Assembly: GCA_013396995.1 (NCBI GenBank)
Contig: VWZP01007456.1
Span: 1,322,731-1,386,730 of the forward strand
Direction of reading: 5' to 3'
Length of the DNA stretch: 64,000 bases
Source: Dicaeum eximium
Lineage: Eukaryota > Chordata > Aves > Passeriformes > Dicaeidae
Positions within the stretch are counted from its first letter, which is position 1, and the number at the start of each line of letters is the position of its first letter. Shown here one piece after another: positions 43,801 to 55,800 of this stretch. The position numbers were made by a program, and so were the translations under genes. The notes beneath the pieces are model-generated. The model was not told the origin of the DNA. It searched no databases and was given only the letters and a program-made list of their open reading frames with translations.

Positions 43801-46800
43801 TACCATGATATTCCTCCCAGGCATCCTGAAACTGGACCATTGGTCAGAATCCTAGTGAGGGACTCCCATATCCTTAATGGGCCCCATGTCCTCAATGCAA
43901 GTTCTCAAAACATACCCAAGGTTTGGCCCTAACTCCCTAACAAGTAACACCCATTGCCCAGTAACTACCAAATGTTATATATTATTTCTAGCAGAGCAGT
44001 GGTAGTAGCAAAGAGCCTGGTAAAAGCTCCAGAAGGAAGGGTGGAAACCCCTGAGCAGGAGTGGCAGCACCGCCCTGGTGCCAAATGCCAGTCGAAGTGG
44101 CAGCCTGGGAGTTTATTGCCCATGCAAAGGCAAAGCAGGAAAGCTGGGCAGTTCTTTGGTCAGACTTTCTCTAGGTTTCCTTCTTTGTTGCCATCTTGAG
44201 CTTTAAGTAAGTCTGTCACCAAGACATTTTAGAAGGAGCGAAAACAGGAGCTGATTTTGTTTCCCTTTTCAAGTGATACACAGTTCAGAAATGCCTGTGC
44301 ACTAAGAAGCAGTGGAACTAAGAATTTTAATCTTTTGGGAGAAGACTCTGCTAAAAATGAAAGCTGCCTCCTTCATTCTGGGAAAGCAACCCACAGTACC
44401 TGGGCAGGAAAAGCAGTGCTCACATCTCAGCTCTGTGTGTCACAGTGAGCCTCTAAAATTTAGTAAATCCTTCTAAATGCACCACCCTTCCAACAGTGAA
44501 TATTTTTATTATATTTTCCTTCTGAAGAGGAGCTCTATGATTTTTCTCAAGATCTGAATGTACTAATTCTCCCACTCCTTCCCTCTTCAATGTGTAAAAT
44601 AAGAGCTTTTATGCCATCAGCTTTGGAAATAAATTCTTGTGGGTTTTTTCCTGATTTGTTTTCATGCTGCTTCAGAAACAGTACATCTTCTGTGAACTGC
44701 CATACATGACACTGAAGCACCTGGCACCAGGTTTTATACAAATACTTCCAACAGTATCCCATGGCAGGTAGCGAGGGCTCTCTCTTCATTGGGGTGCCAT
44801 CTATCACTAACTGGTAGCTTTGAATGGCTGGTTTAATATCAGTATATTGATCTATCACTTCAGTGTTGTTGAATCACTCTTTTCCTTGCCATAAATCAAA
44901 TACTGCAGTTGTTACATACCAAGGCACAATGATGAACTAATTGTGAGCATGCCAACCTCAAGACATTTTTCTCTCCAATAAATACAGACAGCTGCATGGC
45001 TCATCACCACAGCTGACACATTACCACCCAACTCTGCTGAGAAAACACAGCAAGAGGGTCAGTTCCTTTGTTCTCACCCATGTCATGCAGTGCCCACTGC
45101 ATGGGGCCTTGCACTGGGACAACTGGAAATCCAAGAGGCAACTCAAGCAGCAAAGCTTTGATCAGGCTTCAGGGGAGGGCTTTCAGACACAAGGATAAAA
45201 TGAATGAACAAAGTCCCTTTTAAGTTCATCATAGATTTCCTGCTTCTTTAAGCACCTCAGTTATTTACAGGTGCTGGGCTTAGGCAACATTACCTGTTGG
45301 AGGCGACACCTCAGTTCAGTGGTTTCCACCTCCCAGGCTGCCTTGTGCAGGGCATACTGCTGCTGGAGCCCCTGGCGCTCCCGCTCCTCGTCCCGCAGCT
45401 CCGAGCGGAAGTCATCCAGCAAACCCTTCAGAGCGTTCAGGAGCTTCCGGTTTTCACTTGCCTGACACAACAAAGCAGACAAAATGCTGTCATTGGACAC
45501 TGGCTTTAATCCCCAGTTTCATTTTTTAGGATGAAAAATGACTTTGTGTTCACTGCATGGAAGAGAAAGTGCCTGGGCTAACTTTTGCATGAGAAAACTA
45601 AGAATAGCAATGTCTTCTCTGTCTACAGACTGCTCTGGAAGTGATTGAGTCACCATCCCTGGAGGTATTTAAAAGATGTGTGGATGCGACACTTTAGGAT
45701 GTGGTTTAGTGGTGGAATTGGCAGTGTTATGTTTATGGCTGGACTTGATGATCTTAAAGGTCTTTTCCAACCTAAATGATTCTATGATTCTGCTTCTCGT
45801 TAGTCCTGGTGCTGATGCTTCCCGAAAGCCAAAGATACTTAAGTTACCCTGAAAAAGGCACTAAGCATCTTTCTGGACTGAGGACATCATTAATAATTTT
45901 TTAAAATATTATAAATCAAAGCTAGAGTATCATTCCTGAGGTTTATTGGGTAGTTACATGTCTGTCTCACACATACAGTCGTTGCTCTGTATCAAATCCC
46001 AAATATTTGTAAACTACATAAAAAGAAAGGAGATAACTTTTCAACGCTTCTGTATTATCAGATAAAATTGTTTTGGGAAATACAGGGAGGCTTTGAGCTG
46101 AGTGTCTCTGCTAAGGTGTTTTAGTAGCCTGTACTTCATATTCCTGCTCCACTCCAGGGAGTTTTAGCCAGGTTAGCTTTCCTTCTTGGAGCCAAAGGCA
46201 TGAAGGCCAGGGAGGGCACTTTCCCTCCTGCAGAGCGGATCAAAGAGCAAACCCCCATTCATGTCTTGTTGAGAGTGTCATGGCCACACTGAAAATGTTG
46301 TCAGAGCTCTTGTGGTAGCCAGAAGCCAAGAGTGGAGCTAAGTTAAAAGTCTAGCCTACAGCTGACATCACGTATTCTTACTCAAATCTTATTTCTTTTT
46401 CTTTAGTTTTGGCATTTACCTTCTGCACATTCTCTGGGCACTTGCAAAACCTGCCATTTTTATGTTAAATATCAAAAATAATTTTCTAAATATTCATTCT
46501 GGATTAATAAAAGAAAAGGTTTCCCACAATTTTTTTTCAGTCATTGAATCAGAAAACAGAAATATATGATTTATTTGTCAAAAATTTTAGTCAAATATTC
46601 CCAATGAGCCTCTCAAACACTAGGGGGTAATCAGAGATTGTATCTTACAAGTTATCCTGACCAGAAGATATTTTAATGAAAATTATGCTTGACTAGCAGA
46701 CACAGCAATAGGCAGAAAAATGGGAAAGTTTACTCAAAAAATTTAGCATTTAATTACCTGTTTCTCAGGAATGTGTTAACTCCATTGGGAAGGCCTAACT

Positions 46801-49800
46801 CAAATTAGTTGTCTCCATCCTTGCATGATAGTCTAATAGACGTTTTTTTTGTTTTCCCAAGTGAAGGCTTCCTGCATTCCCTCTTATCTGATATTTCATG
46901 AAGTAACTACATGGAGGCTTCTTTGAAGACAAGTCAAGTAAACAGAAGTATGCAAAAATCTAAATAATTATCATGTGCTTTTTTCAATGGCAATACTTAT
47001 AAAATTTTATGCAGACAACTAAGCTGACTTCATATGCTCATCAGATTTTTGGCATCACTGAACCCACCTCACCCATTTTTGTAATCATTAATCATAAATG
47101 GCAAGGTGCCTTTAAAAAAAAAAAACAAACAAATGTGGTCTACTTTTTCCAAGCCATTTGAGGCACCAGCAAAAGTATGCTAGAAGTAGGAAAATGACTG
47201 CAGGTGCTCATTGACTGACCTGTCTGTTTGGGCTAATGAAAAGTGATGATGTACAAGATGGGGCTTTGCAAGAAACGCACCCACAGAAGCAGAATTAATT
47301 CCATTAACATTTAATGCCAATTAGCAGTTTGCTGCTATCCAGCAGCAGTCTCCATCATGCATATAAGATCACCTACTATTCAATATGCAATGAGATTTTA
47401 TGTTTCCACTATGCATTTTCATTCTACTACCTAATTAAGGCTAAATTCTCCAAACATTTCAAGCCCCTTGTGTAATAATCAGAATAAGAACTCCTTTGAA
47501 GTTTTGCCCTTAATGTCACAACAGGAGCTGCTGGGTATTGAAAGCATCAAAATCTAGTCTCATCCTCTTTGAAAACCCCGACTCCAAATGTCTGTGAAGT
47601 GCTTTCATTCAAGAGCCATGTTCTGTGTTTTCTGGTGTGCTATACAAACCTTTCTCTGGCAAAGCAGTCAAAAGGCTCCATAAGAGAGATGAGGCAGAAG
47701 AAAAATAAAACCAAATGACACCAAAGTAAGTTATATCTCTCATTCCTGTGTCTACATTTGATAATTTTAGAGTCCTATAAAATTTAGTTTGCAAAGGAAG
47801 AGGACATGGACTAGTACATAAAGGAGACAAAAGAGCCTCATTGCAGGTTTGTAGCCTACTGTGTTGAGGGCATTTCTTATTTCTAGAAGCATTACATCAA
47901 TGTCACTGTTATGAGACAAGTACCCCAGGTGCCCCCTGGCTTGCTGGGATTTTAATTACCTTGCCAAAAGAAATGCAATTTGGTTACATACTTTGTACTC
48001 ATGCAGGGAAGTCTCTTCTGCATGACTCTGTATTTATAGTCTGAAGTTGGAGAAGTCTGTGAAATTATATTTTTCTGTTTTGCCAAACTGGAGTGGTTTT
48101 GGAGAACAGAGCAAGTACTTTTGAGAGAATGTGCTCTGAAATTTGTTTACATCTAGCCATGCCTTAGATTTTGTTGCCAAAACAGCTTATTCATAAGATG
48201 AAGTCCTGTAAATGCACAAGTGTTGTTATAGTCTTCCCCTTCCTTTCAGGCATGTTGCACAGCAGAAATTTGGCATGGCTGTGATTCTCTGGACAGTCTT
48301 CCATGCAAGGAGATGGCTCTTCAGCACCTTAGCTGTTTCTAAAATGTAAATCTTAGAGGAATCTCACTGATTCATAACTGATCTAAGACAAGATAAATAA
48401 AAAGGCTTTACAAAAGTTTAAAGACTTGTATCCACAGCTCTGGATTTATAGAAAAAATGCTGACAACAAAAAAAATCTTTATGTAGCAAACTCCAATTAA
48501 ATTCCAGGACATTGGAGCATTTACTAAGTTGAGTCCACCACAGAAACAGGAGCATCCAGCCCTAGAAGAGTTTTGGACAAGAGCAGTTGTTTGCAGTTTG
48601 GTTCTGCTTTCAATCACAATTCATTTTTCTCTGAGAATTTCACTGAAGACTTTAGCCACAGGCTGGTATTACAAGCAGTTTAGTGGAGCAGTCAATTAAA
48701 AACACAAGGTCAGGAGCCTAAACAGCAAACCAGAACTGTGTATTTTTCCTGTCTAATCACAGATCTAGGCAAAGGATAAGCTGGATTTTGGTGCAACTCA
48801 TTTTAGTATATTCAGGGCTTAATGACTATTCCTTTGGGCTTTCCTCTTAGCTAAGCTTGGAAAACAAACATTGTATGAGCAAAAAGGGATCTAAGTGGGG
48901 ATTTTCTTGACACCCCTCCCAGCAACTACACTACTGTATTGTTTTTTAATGCTTTTTCCACTGGACCACAGATAAACTCTTTACTTCTTATTCCCTTCTC
49001 TTACACCATCTAACAGGCATCTCACACTTTATACTCAACTGAAACAAGGCTCTTCCTTTATCCACAGGCTGTTCTCCCTGAAAAGAGCACTGACTTACAG
49101 CAATCCTTCCTCTGCTGTGCCTCCAGTCCAACTTGCTCGATTATCTCCTAAACACAAACTTCCAGCCTGGCTCTTAAGCTCGCCTGACACTTTCTGCTGT
49201 GTCCCCCAGCTACCAGCCAAGGGACAATGTCATGCAGGGAAAGATGAACTGACCCCTCTCCGACTCTCTATCTACTCTGCCTCTTATCAGCTTACCTTTT
49301 TTCTCCCCTTTCTGCACTGCCTTACCTCTATCCCTCCACACACTGTTCAAATAAAAATCCCAGACAAGCCAGACTGGTGTACTTTCCAGCCAGCTGAATA
49401 TCTCAAATCATAGCAGTGTAAAATAAAAAGTTGCATGTTGAAATTAAGGCCTCTGGGTTTATAATTTTTCTCAAAACAATTCCACTTTCCAGGCAGGGTA
49501 AGAAAGTCAGCAGCAAGAGTGCAGTCTGAAAATACAAGCCATTAAATATTAACAGTAAATGTTAAAAATAAATATGGGTAACCTCAGGTTACCATAGGCC
49601 CTTTCTTTTTTCTGACCTAGTTATCTCAGCCACTCCTAGACTAACTAAAAGTTTCATTCCTAATGTGAAGTAAGTGCTGATGCATTTCATCTTGGAGCTT
49701 GTCAAGCAGGTCCAGCAATTTCGGGTTCTCCTGGGCAGGTGCAAACCTTGGAGACTTCCAGCTGCACCACTCATTCCAAATTCCCTGTATAAACAGTGTT

Positions 49801-52800
49801 TTTTCCAGCTGTGGGCTTAAGGAACCTGCAGAAAACCTCTCAAAACTCAGAGTGTTTTTCAGCACAGCAGTGCTTGTGAGAAGATGCCCTAGCGTGCACA
49901 AGCAAAACAAATAAAAGTGCTTAAAATGAGAAATATTTAGCAAATTTATTCATTCTCGCAGCGTCAAAATGACACTTTTTCCTAGTTAGGAAGCAAGGAA
50001 TCTGTTTTATCTTGACAAGTTCATTTGGATATCATGTACTCCTTATCATCATAGGGAGTACTGAGATGTGGTCAGTTCCTATGGATCAATTCTTCAAGCA
50101 AGATTAACTGCAACTGCTGTGATGTATATAAAAATGAATTATAATCTATTTACTGCCCGTTTCTGCCACCTTAACTGAGATGAATACCTAAGATTATTTC
50201 AAAGAGTACATAATCCATTTGAATGTTCTTAGTTATTTTAAGAGCTCTATATGGAAAGTTAGTACATGACAGAGTTTGTAAAGAAACAGCATTTTGGTAT
50301 ATATTTATTTTACTAATTCCAGAATAATTCAGTGTACAGATGGAATGTAGTCAAGATATGTGTTCAAGAGCATCTCTTGCATGGCCTTCTACAGCCTTTT
50401 ACCAGAGAAGAGCTTGCTGAGAGGAAGACAGTGGTGGGTCTGGGTGACCAGCAAGGTAGAACCTTTCCAAACGCCAAACTGAACAAATGAATACTAAGTT
50501 GGTAGCACACTTCCCAGAAAATAGTAACTAGAGAATATCCTTTTTATAGGATAGAGACTTCCTGTTGCCTGCTGCAACACAATGGCAGTTAGTAAACAGG
50601 TTGTCCATAATCATGAGAGTTTGGGGAATTCAAGGTGAAGAAATCAGATGCAAAGAGACAAAATCCCCAGGGCCTGCAGTGACTCCAGCAAAGTATTGGG
50701 ATCATAGGGAGCACATATTTGCCTGGGAGCTGTCACTGTGGAGCAGGCTCCCAAGTCAAAGGCCTGGCTGGATAGGGAAGGGACATCAGGCATAAAGACT
50801 GAAGACTTTTTTTCCCCTGAATTTGTTTTTCACATAGAATTCTTGCTCCATTCTATTTACAATTGCAAATAAATCCGTGTAACAGGATGGTCTCATATGA
50901 ATGGTTTTCATTTTAAAAATATAAGAAATCTGTCTTCTTTGAATGTTTTCTATTGGTATTGTTAGGACAGTTAGTGTATTAAATGCACAAAGGAAAAAGC
51001 TAGGATATATGTCAATGCTCTGACACACAGTCAGGGTACAGAAGATGCCAGGGAAAAGTAGGCATGATTTGGTTTCAGGCTTTTAAAAACAAGCCCAGTG
51101 ACAGGAAGTAACTTTTACATTGTTTTCCCATCATCTCTAAGGGAAACATTAAATACGTGTGCTAGTTTCTTAAATTATTTAAAGGAAGCAAAATCACATG
51201 TTCTTGCTAAAAGCTTGACAGTAGAGTACAATAGACGTGGTCAGACAAGAGGAGCATGTAAATTCTGCAAACCATCACATACTGATAGATGTTTCTGGGC
51301 AAACAGCCACAAGAGGAAATAGGATTTTTCACTGATAGCATCTGTCAACAGAAGAACAGTAATCACATGGCTTGTGATTAAATTTAAATATAAATATAAT
51401 GGATGAAATCCACTGTAATTGCTGTGTAGTTGGAAGTATTTACACAAGTATGATTCTAGGTGATTTAACACAGCAGCACAGAACTCTCTTTGCACATCCA
51501 GTTTCCATTCCCAGGGCAAGATATATAAATGGTGTAGTACCTGCTTCTGCTGCTGCAGTAATTCTGCAGTCTGCAGCTGTGGTCCATGATCAGTGCTCTC
51601 CGTGGTGGGGTGCTGGGAGAAATCTGTCAGTGCAAACACAACATCCTCTTCCTCCTCCTGTCGCTCTGCATCATTTGCCTTCTGCTCAGACTGAATGCCA
51701 AAGTCTGGGAGGGCCTCAGGGTGCTCAGTCTAGAATGCAAGAGGGAACACAGGAACATGGCTGTAAATGGCTTTTGCCATTTACCTCTGGGGCCAGACAT
51801 CCACTGAAGGACTCAGGGAAGGGACTGAATCTCTGTGGTGGCATACTGACTTCAACTCAAGCTACAGAACTGATCTTTGGGTGATATACATCACATCCTG
51901 CATATGTGAACACAACACTATGCAACACAGGGGGTTTATGCAGCTGAGATGGGCCTAATGTCACATGAGGGATATAATCCATCAGACATTAATCAAAAAC
52001 TATACAAGACACTGGTGTTTTGTGTGATGAAGTAATGGAGATTAGAAAGTATCCAAATCTATCACTTTATTTTCTGTAAAGCATGAGCAAAACATGACTC
52101 CAATAATGACTAGAGCTGGGCTGGTAATAAATTAATCAGTCAAAAAATCCAAACAGTCAAGAAATGAAAGCTTTTTGGTATTAGAAGATGAGCTGGTTTA
52201 CACAGAAGCAAATTAACACTGCTGAAGTAAAGTAGAAGCAAATTATTTCTAAATAGCTATTCATCTCTTGTTTCTGACTCATATTTCCACAGCAGATGAA
52301 TCTACCCTTTATCCACCCTTTATCTAAGAATACAAAACATTGCAGTATTCAACTTAAACATACTCTTACCAGACCTAAAAGGTTACTTGTAGTGCCAAAT
52401 GCAGCAAACCTTGAAGAATGCTAAGTACAAGAGGACCAGAAATACTGAGAAAAATTACTTTGTTGCTTACCAAATGGCTTCGGAATTGCATGAACCTGCA
52501 AAACAAATCTATTGTTCTCAAGAATTTAGTATAAAATGTCAGAATGGAAAAACACTTTATTTTTTTTCTTTAGCTAGGAAGCAAATGGTAATCTGGGTGT
52601 ACAACTCAACACTTCCTTCACAGTGCATGTTGGCTGGTAACCACACCCCTGCTGAGATGTGCCAGCTTGGGGATTCCAGGTTGTTATGTACTTCTGAAAT
52701 TCCTGATCTTGATTTAGGCTCTACTTAGAGAAGCACCATGATGACGGCTGGTGTACTGTTGCTGACGGCGACAGACGTGTGTATGGAGAAGGGGAACAAA

Positions 52801-55800
52801 TAAGGATGAGTCACTGTAAGTTCCCACATGAAGCTGTATAATTCTCCTGCCAACACAGAAACAGAGCTTCCCTCCATCTGTATTGCTGAAGGCTTTGTAA
52901 GGAACACACTGTGCACAGGATGAGAAAAAACAACAGCACTCAATCCATCTAAACAGATTTGACTCCCTCACCTTGCTAATGTGCTTTTTTCCTTTCAAAA
53001 AATTACTCAGGAGCCATATCTTTGAGACCTAATTAATTTTTCATTTGCTCTGTGAGAGTTTTTCAGGACCAGCTGTTTGTACTAGTTAAGGGTTTAGATT
53101 TAAGATGGGTGATCTGTAATATGTCATGCAGAATATACTTCAGCACAAGGCAACACCAGCTTTTGTGTTTAATTTGAATGCCCTTTCAACATAAGTGCAA
53201 TTTGAAAGCTGCGAGTGCCACATCATATTTCAAGTCTACACCTAAAGAAGGGACATCCCAGTACTCATCTGGGTTATTAAGGTGGGACAGTTACCTCTAA
53301 TGCATCCTCCCCTTCCTCCTCCACTCGCTTGCCTCGCCGCCAGTGTTTCAGCAGCCACTTCAGTTTGACATACAGGAGAAAGGTGTCCTGCTTGAAATGC
53401 CTGAGTTCCTGCTGCAGCAGATTTTTCTCCTGACTCCAGGTCTTCTCCTCCAGTTTGTTCTGCAAAGCCAAGCTCTGCACTTCCAAGTCTTTTCTCCGCA
53501 GGGTCTGCATATGCTCCTCCTCCAGCTTTAATGGAATAAAAGGCAACATGTCAACAGGGTGGTGTCCTGGGGCAGTCTCCAGGACTTGTACTTCACTGGG
53601 TGAGACAAACTGAAATCTCTAATTCTCATCAGTAGAGAGCAGCTATTGAGTTTGGCTCAGTAAGTTCCTCAGCAGTTATGACTCCTGCTATGAGGAAATT
53701 AAAGGATAGCAGATAAGCGTTGCTTAGATAACCATATGAAAGTAACCTGCTTTGGAAGTGGATATCTGCTTCAAAGATGCACAAGAGCTGTGAAGCTGGT
53801 TAAACATTTTACTCATTTACCTCCCTCTCTTGGTTGTATCTCTGCAGTAGGTTCCCAGCAGAGCCCACAGCCCACACTGCTGCACATATCACACCTACTA
53901 AATGCATCTGTAGCCATTTGTACAAGGTGAGACCACAGCTGCCCTTCACACAACCTGGAATATTTGCCTTGCAACGTCCCCCCACAGGCACAGATTCAAT
54001 CTGTGCACAGTTGCTATGTCTTCCTCTGCCTCTAGAAGGACAACACTTCTGAAGAAAACACCTCCAATACCTCCGGAGGTGGTACCCAGATACAACTCCA
54101 GATACAGCTACTGGTCCCTCACTTCTTGCAGTTCATACTTGAAGGCATCTGAATGATACCACAGTAAACAGTCTCTCATTCTGGCATGCCTATATCTGGG
54201 ACACAAGCAGGAACTGAAGAGACAGGAACAGATTGCCACTCAGCATTTGACATGTCTCAGCCTTAGCACTAAAATCACCAAGAAAAGCTCATTCTTTAGA
54301 GGACACATATAACTACACCTGTTTCAATGCAAGGCCACCTGAAACAGCATTCTTTAAATGTGACCTGACTCTCAATATATAAAAATCACACCATGGCATG
54401 ACCTACACCCAACAGAACTTGTACAAGTTAGTTGTACAATATCTCATATTGTGCACAGATGAGAAAGTGTTTCCACTTCAACCAAGCTGTGGCTTCTTCA
54501 TAGATGAAGAAAATGCAGATGGAAAATGAGTATAGAGTCACTGTTTACAGGTTAGAGTTTCTATTTTCCATTCTGCAGAACAGCAGCCTCTCCTTTTCCT
54601 GACCAGCTCCATAGATGAAATCTGTGAAAACCACAGTACACTTATGACCACAACAATCCAAACCATCGGAACACGGCCTGCAACAAACAAGGTTCACATA
54701 AGAATAAAGAATATTTATTTCAGGGACTAGGACTCCCTAGCAATAAATACTGCTAAGAAATACATGTTTGATTTTCATGGCAACATTCAGATGCTTCTGA
54801 AACAAGCTACCAGTCCATATGAGATAGTTTCCTAAGGATTTGTCTGCCATCTAAATGGTGTGCTCCAGCATAAAGCAAATTTTTAGCATCTATGCTACTA
54901 TGCCTGAAAAAGTTCCTGATTATTATCTACAGTTCCTGATTATTATGCTCCTGAAATTATTTACATAATAAATAGCTAGTGGCTCGCTTAAATGTGTTTA
55001 AAATGAAGCTTAAAAGAAGTCTTGAACAAAATTAGCCATAATGGCCAAAAAAAATATACACACAACTCCTAGTAACACTCATGGAGATTGTACACTGCTA
55101 GAAAACATCAATTTGATGTCATTAAACATTCCTAAAAATGAAATAGTAAAAGAAGGGCTGATTTTAAAGTTAAGTTTTATGGGAAGAAAGAAGTAGATTT
55201 GATGTTGATGACCATTCTTCCACCCGATTAAATTATGGGTAAATACAGCAAAAATCTGAGAAATTTCCAGAAATCATGGAAGGTGATAAAGAAGGAACAT
55301 TATCAACAGAACAGGCATAATCTGGAAAAAAAATGAAGACTCCAGAAGATGCTTTTCTTCTTCTATTTCTGCTGGCTATCAACATGAATGGCTAGCTTAG
55401 ATTTTGGTGCATTTTTCATGGTTTTGACAAGCTATTATATTTCAAATCCCTGTGGTCATGAATTCTTGCAGAAGACCCTAGTGGAGGTAGATTTGTAGAG
55501 TATTATGCTTTTTCAATTGATAGCAATTGCAAAAGAAAAGAACTTTAAGAGGCAGGCATAGCTTCCAAAAAGCTCTCACAGCTGAGGCAACTAGGAAGGA
55601 AATCAATTGACTGGTTGCCTTCAAAAGATCCAGTGGAAAGCTCCTGTGGAGATCAACGGAAAATTAAAGATAGTTACGAAAAAACAGAGAGCTACCACTT
55701 GGGCATAAAGAGATTAGTTGGCACAAGGAAAAATTCTTTACAGTATGCAGAATTATGCTGAATTTAGTCCACAAAGTAAATTTAAAAAGAAAACTTCGGT

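Larger units (their letters stand above)
42480..45293 (-). other. MTCL1: MTCL1 intron with CCAA and TACCA arrays
   Basis: It carries the two microsatellites 90 bp apart. No extra exon was seen. Confidence 0.85.
45462..51540 (-). other. MTCL1: MTCL1 6.1-kb intron with possible alternative exon
   Basis: It contains a sense CR1 fragment at 45628-45793 and the stop-containing coiled-coil frame at 49641-49730. The rest shows nothing recognisable. Confidence 0.8.

Noticed and set aside
43658..43932. Repetitive frames with YGMVW or HTIPY repeats
   Set aside because: These are only translations of the TACCA microsatellite.
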